A stretch of 64,000 nt of DNA, from contig NC_015964.1 in the NCBI RefSeq assembly GCF_000210895.1, forward strand, positions 124,001 through 188,000. Reading direction: 5' to 3'. The translations under genes and the position numbers were made by a program. The notes beneath the pieces were generated by a model. It ran no database searches. It saw nothing but the letters and a program-made list of their open reading frames with translations, and was not told the origin of the DNA. This DNA comes from Haemophilus parainfluenzae T3T1 (lineage in GTDB: Bacteria; Pseudomonadota; Gammaproteobacteria; Enterobacterales; Pasteurellaceae). This document shows, piece after piece, positions 32,186 to 40,576 of the stretch. Position 1 is the stretch's first letter. Each line of letters opens with the position of its first letter.

Positions 32186-32719
32186 ATGCTCGACTTTTTT
32201 AAGCAATTATCCCTTAAACGTTCAGCGTGGATCTTTTTGGCATTTTCCGCATTTGCCTTAGAATCGACTGCACTTTACTTTCAATACGGCATGGGTTTAC
32301 AACCTTGCGTACTTTGTGTTTACGAACGTTTAGCTATGGTAGGGTTATTTATTGCTGGTTTTATCGGCGCCTTAGCCCCTAGTTCGCTTATTGTCCGCAT
32401 TCTTGCTCTTATTGTGGGTTTATTTAGTGCAATCAAAGGATTAATGATTTCCATTCGTCACCTTGATTTACAAATGAACCCTGCGCCATGGAAACAATGT
32501 GAATTTATACCAAACTTTCCAGAAACGTTACCATTCCATAAATGGCTACCTGCGGTCTTCAATCCGACAGGCAGCTGCAACGAAAGCCAATGGTCACTTT
32601 TCGGCATCACGATGGTGCAATGGTTGGTATTTATTTTCGCTGTCTATGTCATTGTGTTGGGATTAATTACACTTTCACAAGTGAAGAAAAGTCGAAATCG
32701 ACGCCTCATTTTTAAGTAG
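32186..32719 (+). CDS. dsbB: Disulfide bond formation protein DsbB
   Basis: A 177-residue inner-membrane oxidase with four helices that reoxidises periplasmic DsbA and passes electrons to quinones. The first redox pair is CVLC (in LQPCVLCVYERL), and the second pair is in the periplasmic loop (KQCEF and GSCNE). AAGGAGAAAG precedes the ATG. It follows nhaB in the same unit and is closed by a terminator. Confidence 0.95.
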   Translation: MLDFFKQLSLKRSAWIFLAFSAFALESTALYFQYGMGLQPCVLCVYERLAMVGLFIAGFIGALAPSSLIVRILALIVGLFSAIKGLMISIRHLDLQMNPAPWKQCEFIPNFPETLPFHKWLPAVFNPTGSCNESQWSLFGITMVQWLVFIFAVYVIVLGLITLSQVKKSRNRRLIFK

Positions 32720-32733
32720 TCTAATCGCATACT

Positions 32734-32765
32734 AAAAAGCCTAGAGATATTCTCTAGGCTTTTTT
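32734..32765. terminator. dsbB terminator
   Basis: AAAAGCCTAGAGA/TCTCTAGGCTTTT stem with a 3-nt loop and T tract; it lies between convergent genes. Confidence 0.92.
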
Positions 32766-32793
32766 CTTACTGAAAGTCATTCTGTACTCAACA

Positions 32794-33069
32794 TTATTCA
32801 AGAAAGAAATACCAATAAGGCATTAAGATCAACCAAATAAAAGCACTGAGAATAACAACAAATTTAAAACTAAAGTGTTTGGTTTTATGACGAAAGCGTT
32901 TCATCCCGCAATAAACACCAATAAACCCACCAAGCAGGCTTAATAGAAAGAAAGTATTTTCAGAAATTCGCCAGCCGTGACGAACCGCGCGGACTTTGTC
33001 TTTCCACATTAAAAAATAAGCAGCGATATTTACCGCCGCTAACATCACCAATAAAAGCTGAATCAGCAT
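32794..33069 (-). CDS. DUF1294 small membrane protein
   Basis: A 91-residue protein with three hydrophobic segments. The pattern YFLMWKDKVRAVRHGWRISENT followed by LLSLLGGFIGVYCGMKRFRHKTKH is the DUF1294 signature. Function unknown. The ribosome site is weak. It is not closely packed with neighbours. Confidence 0.82.
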   Translation of the reverse strand: MLIQLLLVMLAAVNIAAYFLMWKDKVRAVRHGWRISENTFFLLSLLGGFIGVYCGMKRFRHKTKHFSFKFVVILSAFIWLILMPYWYFFLE

Positions 33070-33172
33070 TATGCGTAAACAAGAAGATCAAAAATAATAG
33101 TTCATTTTAACATATTGATCTGGTATTACGCCTCTCCTTTTGCATGAACAAACATCAAGTAAGGTGTTATTT

Positions 33173-34879
33173 TTATAGCATCTCACAGGCTTTTTCATAT
33201 CCAGCTTCACAGGATTTTTTAAACCATTGATCGGCAAGTTTGCTATTGCGTTTTGTGCCAAAGCCATTGTCATACATCGCACCTAAATTATACATTCCCT
33301 CAGGACTGCCGTTTTCAGCAGCAAGTTGGAAATACAAAAAAGCTTTGGCATCATCTTTTGGTGTGCCGAACCCATTAAAGTGAAGAATGCCTAACTCATT
33401 TTGCGCTTCACCGTTCCAACTTCCGCCTGCTAATTCATAACATTCCCGCGCAGCTTGGTAATCTTTAATGGTATCACTATAAGTATAAAGAAATCCAAGT
33501 TGGTAATAAGCTTCTTTAATGTCTTTTTTCGCGGCCTTTTTATACCATTTGATCGCTTCTAATTCATCTTTTCTAACTAAATCACCTGAACTATATTCAA
33601 ATCCTAAATTATAGTAAGCCAGCCCATAACCTTGTTCTGCACTACGATGTAGCCATTTCATCGCTTCTTCGCTATTTTGTTCAACTCCTTCGCCTTTTGC
33701 ATAGCGATTGTACAGACTATTTTGTGCATCAGCATCACCTTGTTCCGCAGCGGCTTTATACCATTTAAAGGCTTCTTCATTATTCTGTTCAATTTCATCC
33801 CCTCGAACGTAAGCCATCGCTAAATCCTTTTGTGCCTCAAGATTGCCTTCTTTAGCTCGTTCAAGTAATGCACCAAAATCATCACGCACAGCAAGACGAC
33901 TTTGCAGCTGTTGCATTGAGCGTTCGACATCCTCTCCAGCTTCTTTTGCAAGTAGATAAAACTCTTGAGCTTTTTCTAAATTTTGTGGCACATTACCTAG
34001 CCCATCCTGGTAAATCTCAGCCAATTCCCTAGCCGCATCCCTCATTTGGTATTCTGCTGCTAGCTCTAGCCATTTCAGGGCTTTCTGGCTATCTTGTTGA
34101 ACGCCCTCACCTCTTTTATAAGCATTACCAACATAGTAATAGGCATCAATTAAGCCATTTTCAGCAGCTTTTAAATACCATTTGAAGGCTTGCTTTTTAT
34201 CCCCTTTAAAACCGTGTAAATTTGCTAAACCATACATTGCATGGGGAAGCCCCATTTCAGCAGCTTTGGTTAGGTATTTTTGCGCTTCAACATAATTGGT
34301 TGGAATATCCTCGTGAGCGTTGTAGAGCGTCCCAAGGTTATTATAAAGCGTCATTAAATCTTCATTGGTTAAATCTTGTTTATTCTTCTCAGCAAGCAAG
34401 TAATATTCTAATGCTTTAGGATAATTAATTGGAACTTCATATCCTATAACGCCATCATATACCTGCGCTAAGAGGTATGAAGCAAGCCCATGATTGTCAT
34501 ATTTCTCTAGCATTTGCATGCCTTTAAATGTGTCTTGCTCCACGCCAATGCCTAAAAGATAGAATCGTCCCAAACTAATTGTCGCTCGTTTATCGCCTTG
34601 ACGAATGCCTTGCTCAAACCATTCCACTGATTTTTCAGGTTCGCCCATATTATCATAAAGCGCACCAATATTATTTGCCGCCAATGGATAACCCAATGCA
34701 TTCGCGCGATGATATAACGTCATCGCTTTATCGTAATCGACTTCTTCCCCTTTACCAAGAGCATATACTCTCCCCAACTGATATATTGCCTCTGCATCAC
34801 CTTGTTCTGCATGTTGCTTTAAGGCTTCAAGACTATTTTTGTCAGTCGAGCGAAATAAACTTAATAATGTTTTAAACAT
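33173..34879 (-). CDS. Sel1-repeat protein without signal peptide
   Basis: A 568-residue protein built of about 14 Sel1-type (TPR-like) repeats of roughly 36 residues, with A-x-Y-x-L-G and A-x-x-W-x-x-x-A-A-x-x-G positions repeated from about residue 25 to the end. There is no signal peptide or membrane segment, so a cytoplasmic scaffold is likely, unlike the many secreted Sel1 proteins. AAAGGA precedes the ATG. It has the look of a protein-interaction scaffold with no catalytic domain. Partners are unknown. Confidence 0.88.
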   Translation of the reverse strand: MFKTLLSLFRSTDKNSLEALKQHAEQGDAEAIYQLGRVYALGKGEEVDYDKAMTLYHRANALGYPLAANNIGALYDNMGEPEKSVEWFEQGIRQGDKRATISLGRFYLLGIGVEQDTFKGMQMLEKYDNHGLASYLLAQVYDGVIGYEVPINYPKALEYYLLAEKNKQDLTNEDLMTLYNNLGTLYNAHEDIPTNYVEAQKYLTKAAEMGLPHAMYGLANLHGFKGDKKQAFKWYLKAAENGLIDAYYYVGNAYKRGEGVQQDSQKALKWLELAAEYQMRDAARELAEIYQDGLGNVPQNLEKAQEFYLLAKEAGEDVERSMQQLQSRLAVRDDFGALLERAKEGNLEAQKDLAMAYVRGDEIEQNNEEAFKWYKAAAEQGDADAQNSLYNRYAKGEGVEQNSEEAMKWLHRSAEQGYGLAYYNLGFEYSSGDLVRKDELEAIKWYKKAAKKDIKEAYYQLGFLYTYSDTIKDYQAARECYELAGGSWNGEAQNELGILHFNGFGTPKDDAKAFLYFQLAAENGSPEGMYNLGAMYDNGFGTKRNSKLADQWFKKSCEAGYEKACEML

Positions 34880-35228
34880 GGGACTTCCTTTGGGAGATAA
34901 ATGTATTTCAATTGAATCGAAAGTGCGGTTGGATTTTTAACTAAATTGGATAATAGGCTCAGCACCGTTAAACCACTATCGTGGCAATTTAAGTAAGCAT
35001 AATGGAGACTGGTTTTTACCCGGGCTTTTTAGGCTGAAGAATTAATATATTTATCGTTTAGTTGAGCTACCAAATAATATAGTATTTTATTCAACTATTC
35101 AATTACTCAGAAAAATAGCACTATAACATCAACTAATTAGCCTTTCCCTATAAATCATAAAAAAATTGAAATAAAAAACGGCAACATCCTTTATTGATGT
35201 CACCGTTTCTTTTAACAACGATTAAAAA
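34880..35228. other. 349-bp gene-free stretch between the Sel1-repeat gene and glyA
   Basis: It holds one uptake sequence near 34920, a small CCAC/GTGG hairpin near 34974, a GC-rich patch (ACCCGGGCT) near 35019, and the glyA terminator at the far end. I recognise no RNA family, reading frame or insertion sequence. Confidence 0.6.
35173..35208 (-). terminator. glyA terminator
   Basis: On the minus strand AACGGTGACATC pairs with GGATGTTGCCGTT through its length with two G-U pairs, followed by a T run. The G-U pairs make it a minus-strand terminator only. Confidence 0.82.
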
Positions 35229-36494
35229 TTAGCTTGCGTAAACAGGAAGACGTTTGCAGATTGCCAATACTTTTTCTTTGGTTGCTGCAATCACTTGTTC
35301 TTCGTTTTCTTTGCCTAATGCATCTAATACATCACACATCCAGCCAGCTAATTCACGACAGTCTTGTTCATTAAAACCACGACGAGTCACTGCTGGTGTA
35401 CCGACACGAATACCAGAGGTCACAAATGGTTTTTGTGGATCATTTGGTACAGAGTTTTTATTCACTGTGATATTCGCTTTACCTAACGCGGCATCCGCTG
35501 CTTTACCAGTTAAGCCTTGTTTGATGAAGCTCACTAAGAATAAATGGTTTTCTGTACCATTTGAAACCACGTCATAACCGCGTTGTTTAAACACTTCTAC
35601 CATTGCTTTCGCATTTTTAATCACGTTTGCTTGGTATTCTTTATAAGCTGGTTCTAACGCTTCTTTGAAACATACCGCTTTCGCCGCAATAATGTGAACT
35701 AATGGACCACCTTGGTTTGCAGGGAAAACAGAAGATTGTAAGCGTTTATAAAGCTCTTCATCACCACAAGAAGAAAGGATTAAACCACCACGCGGACCAC
35801 CTAAGGTTTTATGGGTAGTTGTTGTGACAACATGTGCGTATGGTAATGGGTTTGGATATAAACCTGCTGCGATTAAACCTGCAACGTGCGCCATATCCAC
35901 AAATAAATACGCGCCTACTTCATCCGCGATTTCGCGCATTTTTTTCCAATCTACCACTTGAGAATAAGCAGAGAAACCCGCCACAATCATTTTTGGTTTG
36001 TGCTCTAATGCTTTTTGACGCACATTTTCATAGTCAATTAAACCATCAGCAGTGATACCATAAAGTACAGAATTATAGATTTTACCGGAGAAACTCACTT
36101 TCGCCCCGTGGGTTAAGTGACCACCGTGTGCTAAATCCATCCCTAAAATGGTATCGCCCGCATTGATTAATGCACCATATACCGCCGCATTAGCTTGTGA
36201 ACCAGAATGTGGTTGTACGTTTACATAATCCGCACCAAACAACTCTTTAGCACGATCAATCGCTAACTGCTCGACAATGTCTGCGTACTCACAACCGCCG
36301 TAGTAACGTTTACCTGGGTAGCCTTCAGCATACTTGTTAGTAAACTGTGAACCTTGCGCTTCCATTACGCGTGGACTCGCATAGTTTTCAGACGCGATAA
36401 GCTCGATATGCTCTTCTTGACGACGATTTTCGTCCTGAATGGCTTGCCATAGAACCGGATCGTAATCAGCGATGTTCATACTTTTTTTAAACAT
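35229..36494 (-). CDS. glyA: Serine hydroxymethyltransferase
   Basis: A 421-residue PLP enzyme that converts serine and THF to glycine and 5,10-methylene-THF, the main one-carbon source. It has the N-terminal [20 protein letters not shown], the glycine-rich motif [14 protein letters not shown], and the PLP lysine in [20 protein letters not shown] precedes the ATG at 36494. In H. influenzae Rd I recall glyA next to purD; here three other genes lie between them. Confidence 0.96.
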   Translation of the reverse strand: MFKKSMNIADYDPVLWQAIQDENRRQEEHIELIASENYASPRVMEAQGSQFTNKYAEGYPGKRYYGGCEYADIVEQLAIDRAKELFGADYVNVQPHSGSQANAAVYGALINAGDTILGMDLAHGGHLTHGAKVSFSGKIYNSVLYGITADGLIDYENVRQKALEHKPKMIVAGFSAYSQVVDWKKMREIADEVGAYLFVDMAHVAGLIAAGLYPNPLPYAHVVTTTTHKTLGGPRGGLILSSCGDEELYKRLQSSVFPANQGGPLVHIIAAKAVCFKEALEPAYKEYQANVIKNAKAMVEVFKQRGYDVVSNGTENHLFLVSFIKQGLTGKAADAALGKANITVNKNSVPNDPQKPFVTSGIRVGTPAVTRRGFNEQDCRELAGWMCDVLDALGKENEEQVIAATKEKVLAICKRLPVYAS

Positions 36495-36609
36495 TGTGTT
36501 TTCCTCGTTGTTTGCATTATTTGTGTATAGTTTACCTGTTTCTAGGCAAAAACTTAATCAAAAATTTCGACCATATTTTTCATTATTACAATGAAAAACA
36601 TTCATTTAT

Positions 36610-37179
36610 CTAAATCGAGCCTTTTTCTTTCACTAATTTTTCAATTAATTTAACTTCTTTTGTTTTCTCACCAGCACCGAGTTTACGGCATTGGCTGGTT
36701 TCTTTCGTATAAGTATTAAAATTTGTCATCCTTGTTGGACTTTTCATTTTAATCTTCATATCCAAATGATCACCACAACGATCACAAGGTGAAACAAATT
36801 CCTTATCTAATTCTTTAAATTCTGGAGATTGTTCAATAATTTTCGCGACTTGTGGTGAATGGGCTGTTTTAAATAGACGATCGGTAAAATCATAACTTAA
36901 CTTACCATCACTCGCCTGCCATTTAGCTTTAGCTTGCAATAAATAACGCATCCAGCCTTCTTTTGTATCAATCTGTGAAATACCGCGTAGAAGCACAGTT
37001 TGATCCGCTCGATAAGTGACATAATCAAAATGCTCAACTGGCAAAGGTGCCTTGGCGGCGGGTTTCACATGACAAATCCAATCCCCCACCAACGCTTTTT
37101 CCTGTTCAGTTTGCTGATGCGCCGTTGCACATCCCGATAGCAATACAGCGACAAGACTACCTAATACTAATTTTCTCAT
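36610..37179 (-). CDS. Lipoprotein, paralogue of the next gene upstream
   Basis: A 189-residue predicted lipoprotein; the signal peptide ends in the lipobox LLSGC with cysteine at about 17. The mature part begins near GDWICHVKP and shares a pattern with the upstream neighbour: a G-[DE]-W-I-C-H motif, a LRGIS strand, KAKW(Q) and a C-terminal cysteine. It has an additional CDRCGDH pair of cysteines. AAAAGGAGTATTACT precedes the ATG, almost the same leader as its neighbour. No named family is recognised. It is inferred to be a small beta-rich envelope protein. Confidence 0.85.
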   Translation of the reverse strand: MRKLVLGSLVAVLLSGCATAHQQTEQEKALVGDWICHVKPAAKAPLPVEHFDYVTYRADQTVLLRGISQIDTKEGWMRYLLQAKAKWQASDGKLSYDFTDRLFKTAHSPQVAKIIEQSPEFKELDKEFVSPCDRCGDHLDMKIKMKSPTRMTNFNTYTKETSQCRKLGAGEKTKEVKLIEKLVKEKGSI

Positions 37180-37207
37180 AGTAATACTCCTTTTATTAAG
37201 TTGATTT

Positions 37208-37232
37208 CCGCACTATCAAAAATAAAGTGCGG
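37208..37232 (-). terminator. Uptake-sequence hairpin between the two lipoprotein genes
   Basis: CCGCACT/AGTGCGG stem with an 11-nt loop. It has weak T runs, so partial termination is likely. Confidence 0.5.
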
Positions 37233-37275
37233 TTAAAATCACGTTTGTTTTGTATCAAGCTTAAAATAATTGTAT

Positions 37276-37821
37276 TTATTTCTTCACAAACCACTGATTC
37301 AATAACTGAATATCTTTGTCATTCTCTGTGACTCGTCGGCAAGTCGCAAAATCCTTATCTAAAATAAGTTGATTGCCATTCTGTTTAAGTTCAATTGGCA
37401 TATTCACGTGATCGCCTGATTTGCTATAAAACGTAGCTAATTGCTCTTTTTCTTGTTTTTGTAATTTCTTATCTTGCTTGATGGCTTTCGCCACATTATT
37501 ACTGTGCGCAGGCACCATCGCGCGATTAACAAAATCAAAACTCAAGACATTATTTTGGCTCTGCCATTTCACCTTACCTTTTGTTAAATAACGAATAGTT
37601 GTCTCTTTATCCAATTCAATGTAGGAAATGCCTCGCAAGGCGCCTGTTCCATCTGGCTTTAAGACAAAGTGATCTAAGCGATCGTAAGTTTGTTTATCTT
37701 GTGTCGGGATAGTATGACAAATCCACTCGCCATCTAATGTTGAACTTTGTGAGACATTTGAAGCCCCCGAGCAACCTGTTAATAATGCAGCAACAAGGCT
37801 ACCTAATATTAATTTTCTCAT
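37276..37821 (-). CDS. Lipoprotein, paralogue of the next gene downstream
   Basis: A 181-residue predicted lipoprotein with lipobox LLTGC (cysteine about 17). Its first 17 residues match its neighbour at almost every position (MRKLILGSLVAALLTGC against MRKLVLGSLVAVLLSGC). Shared positions follow: G-x-W-I-C-H, LRGIS, KVKWQS, and a C-terminal cysteine before an R-rich turn (ATCRRV). The two therefore arose by tandem duplication. Function unknown. Confidence 0.85.
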   Translation of the reverse strand: MRKLILGSLVAALLTGCSGASNVSQSSTLDGEWICHTIPTQDKQTYDRLDHFVLKPDGTGALRGISYIELDKETTIRYLTKGKVKWQSQNNVLSFDFVNRAMVPAHSNNVAKAIKQDKKLQKQEKEQLATFYSKSGDHVNMPIELKQNGNQLILDKDFATCRRVTENDKDIQLLNQWFVKK

Positions 37822-37884
37822 GAGATACTCCTTTTATTGACAGTAGGGATAACGTTGTTCACAACAAAATAGGGAAATTTTCGT

Positions 37885-39108
37885 TTAATCAGGAATGTGT
37901 AAAAGGCGGCAGTTACATAAATCATCACTCTCAAATTCTGATATTTCACCTGCAACCTTATTCGGAATTGGGAATAAGCGTACAGTTAGTGGTTTATTTA
38001 AGCGAAATGCCATTGTTCCTGTATCGCGCATAATAGCGGCAATGCTTTCTGCCTTGACATCTCCCGCCACTGGGACTGTGTCTAAACCGATACCACATAC
38101 TGCACTATAAGTCAGTAAAGCACGGATATCAAAATAGTGTTTTTGTGTCCCTTCGGCTAAACCTAAATCTTCTGTCACCGCCAACATCAATCCAGAAAAC
38201 CCAACCAATGGCACATGTTGGATTGATTTAAACACTGTTGTCAGTAAAGCAGAAACCTCTACTGAACCAGCTGCACCAAAATAAGGCAATCCCATTAATT
38301 CATAGATTTTTGTCATGGATGAACAATTTTTAGATGGTGCCGCCGAACTATCAATGCCTGCAAATTCAAATTCACCCGATAATTTGACTGCACTTAACAC
38401 CTCTAATACTTGATCTACATGATATTGCAGGGCTTGCGACATAGCTTGATAGCAATCAGCATAAAATTGATTATGAGGCGATTTTGGCACAGATTTTAAT
38501 ACTTCGACTAATAAATCGGGTGTTTCGAACCCAATGACAAAACTGTTTGGCAAATGACTTAGATGATAACCGGCGGGGAAATAAGGAATAAATGGCTTGC
38601 AGTTAAAATTCACCGTAAAGTTAAAATTACCTTCGCCACGTGGTGTGATGTTTGCAATTTTTTGTACGGCATAAACAGATTGCTCAATGAGTTCATTATC
38701 TAACACACCATTTTCATCTAATGGTACATTTACACAAGCATTACACAAGTCGCCATAAGCCGCGATTAACTCTGGCAATAACGCAATTTCCTCTTTATTT
38801 CTCGCTGCGCCTATTGCAAATCGAAGGCGAATTCCACTTTCATTAAATTTATTCAATAATTCCGTTAAATACTGCAAATCTGCTTTTGCTGTCTGCAAAT
38901 TGGTTAAATCCAAATATTCACCAAAGGGATTGGTGATCACTCGAATCGATTGCAAGGTATAACCTGCTTTCTGCACAGCTGGCAATAATAAATCCACATC
39001 ACGTTTCACCGAATAAAGGGCGCTTTCCCATTGGGATTTATCTTTATGTAATGTCAGAAAAAAACTTATTGTGCGAAGACGACATAATTCTTTATTTTTA
39101 TAATCCAT
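37885..39108 (-). CDS. DUF711 (UPF0210-like) family protein
   Basis: A 407-residue protein of the DUF711 family, which has a PFL-like barrel fold in solved members but no settled function. The motifs FAGIDSSAAPS and GLPYFGAAGSVEVSALLTTV are diagnostic, as is YSAVCGIGLDTVPVAGD. ATG 39108 was preferred because AAGGA lies 5 nt upstream; a start 15 nt further upstream lacks one. It lies directly downstream of purD and upstream of the lipoprotein pair, and is likely to be cotranscribed with purD. Relatives often carry a small ACT-domain partner; none is seen here. Confidence 0.85.
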   Translation of the reverse strand: MDYKNKELCRLRTISFFLTLHKDKSQWESALYSVKRDVDLLLPAVQKAGYTLQSIRVITNPFGEYLDLTNLQTAKADLQYLTELLNKFNESGIRLRFAIGAARNKEEIALLPELIAAYGDLCNACVNVPLDENGVLDNELIEQSVYAVQKIANITPRGEGNFNFTVNFNCKPFIPYFPAGYHLSHLPNSFVIGFETPDLLVEVLKSVPKSPHNQFYADCYQAMSQALQYHVDQVLEVLSAVKLSGEFEFAGIDSSAAPSKNCSSMTKIYELMGLPYFGAAGSVEVSALLTTVFKSIQHVPLVGFSGLMLAVTEDLGLAEGTQKHYFDIRALLTYSAVCGIGLDTVPVAGDVKAESIAAIMRDTGTMAFRLNKPLTVRLFPIPNKVAGEISEFESDDLCNCRLLHIPD

Positions 39109-39132
39109 ACGATTCCTTAACATTAAATGTCG

Positions 39133-40422
39133 TTATTTTTGCTGCTCACGTTCAACAGCACGATAGCCAATATCTCGACGATAAAAACGTCCAGTCCATT
39201 GAATTTGCTCAGCGAGTTTTAAGGCTTTTTGTTGCGCATCAAATACGCTTTCGCCTAATGCAGTAACACAAAGCACGCGACCACCATTTGTGACTAATTT
39301 TCCTTCTTTTTCTGCGACGCCCGCTAAGAAAACTTTCTCATTTTCGACCGCACTTTGTGGTAAACCGCTAATCACATCGCCTTTACGATAATCGCCTGGA
39401 TAGCCTTCCGCGGCTAACACAATACCTAAGGACGCTTTTGGATTCCATTGGGATTTCACTTCATCCAATTTTCCCTCGCAAGCTTTAAGGCAAAGCTCAA
39501 TGAGATCTGATTCAAGGCGTAGCATAATTGGCTGTGTTTCTGGATCGCCAAAACGGCAGTTAAATTCAATTACTTTCGGCTGACCATTTGACATGATCAT
39601 TAGTCCTGCATACAAGAAACCGGTGTAAACATTGCCTTCTGCCGCCATACCATTAACCGTTGGATAAATAACTTCACGCATAATGCGATCATGAATTTCA
39701 GGTGTCACCACTGGTGCAGGCGAATACGCCCCCATGCCACCAGTATTTAAACCTGTATCATTTTCGCCCACGCGTTTATGATCTTGACTGGTTGCCATTG
39801 GCTCGACGTTTTTACCGTCCACCATGACGATAAAGCTGGCTTCTTCGCCATCTAGAAACTCTTCAATCACCACTCGGCTACCCGCTTCACCAAAGGCATT
39901 GCCTGAAAGCATATCACGTACAGCGTCTTCCGCTTCTTGCAATGTCATTGCAACGATTACCCCTTTACCCGCCGCTAAACCATCCGCTTTAACGACAATT
40001 GGTGCACCTTTCTCACGCAAGTACGCCAATGCAGGTTCTACTTCGGTGAAGTTTTGATATTCTGCCGTTGGGATTTTATGACGAGCGAGGAAATCTTTGG
40101 TAAATGCTTTTGAACCTTCCAATTGTGCAGCCGCTTGAGTTGGGCCAAAAATTTTCAATCCAGCAGCCCGAAATGCATCAACTACCCCAATCACTAATGG
40201 TGCTTCAGGGCCAACAATGGTTAATCCAATTTGTTTATCTTGAGCAAATTTCACTAAGGCAGGGATATCTGTCGCAGAAATATTCACGTTTTCTACTTTG
40301 TGTTCCAATGCGGTACCTGCGTTGCCCGGTGCGGCAAAAACTTTATCTGCTAATGGAGATTGTGCTGCTTTCCATGCTAAGGCGTGTTCACGACCGCCAT
40401 TTCCGATGATGAGGATGTTCAT
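39133..40422 (-). CDS. purD: Phosphoribosylamine-glycine ligase
   Basis: A 429-residue ATP-grasp enzyme of purine synthesis (step 2). GNGGREHALAWKAAQSP opens the protein, and APIVVKADGLAAGKGVIVA and FLDGEEASFIVMVDG form the ATP-grasp site. EFNCRFGDPETQ is the metal-binding motif. AAGGAG precedes the ATG. It is separated from purH by a 154-bp spacer that holds an inverted-repeat element. Confidence 0.96.
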   Translation of the reverse strand: MNILIIGNGGREHALAWKAAQSPLADKVFAAPGNAGTALEHKVENVNISATDIPALVKFAQDKQIGLTIVGPEAPLVIGVVDAFRAAGLKIFGPTQAAAQLEGSKAFTKDFLARHKIPTAEYQNFTEVEPALAYLREKGAPIVVKADGLAAGKGVIVAMTLQEAEDAVRDMLSGNAFGEAGSRVVIEEFLDGEEASFIVMVDGKNVEPMATSQDHKRVGENDTGLNTGGMGAYSPAPVVTPEIHDRIMREVIYPTVNGMAAEGNVYTGFLYAGLMIMSNGQPKVIEFNCRFGDPETQPIMLRLESDLIELCLKACEGKLDEVKSQWNPKASLGIVLAAEGYPGDYRKGDVISGLPQSAVENEKVFLAGVAEKEGKLVTNGGRVLCVTALGESVFDAQQKALKLAEQIQWTGRFYRRDIGYRAVEREQQK

Positions 40423-40449
40423 ATTGCTCCTTGTATCTTTTTAAATTTA

Positions 40450-40565
40450 ATCCCCTCTTTAGCAAAGAGGGGAAGGGGAGATTTGGCAGAAGTTATTTCA
40501 ACCTCATAGTATATTTAGCATCGTTTAAATCTCCCCCTCGCCCCCTCTTTGCTAAAGAGGGGGAT
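40450..40565. repeat. Nested inverted-repeat (MITE-like) element between purH and purD
   Basis: Two arms of about 35 and 39 bp (40450-40484 and 40527-40565) are near-perfect reverse complements of one another. Each arm contains its own palindrome CCCCTCTTT-agc-AAAGAGGGG. About 42 bp lie between them. It encodes nothing. The shape is that of a miniature inverted-repeat element, or of a dispersed intergenic palindrome. It would fold into a strong structure in the purH-purD transcript. Confidence 0.75.
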
Positions 40566-40576
40566 AGTTAGATAAA

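Noticed and set aside
33088-33282. A short frame overlapping the 3' end of the Sel1-repeat gene
   Set aside because: It overlaps the Sel1 gene in another frame and has no family or ribosome-site support.
36495-36545. A possible PurR site before glyA
   Set aside because: Only one half (GCAAAC) matches; the second half is absent, unlike the two good boxes in the window.
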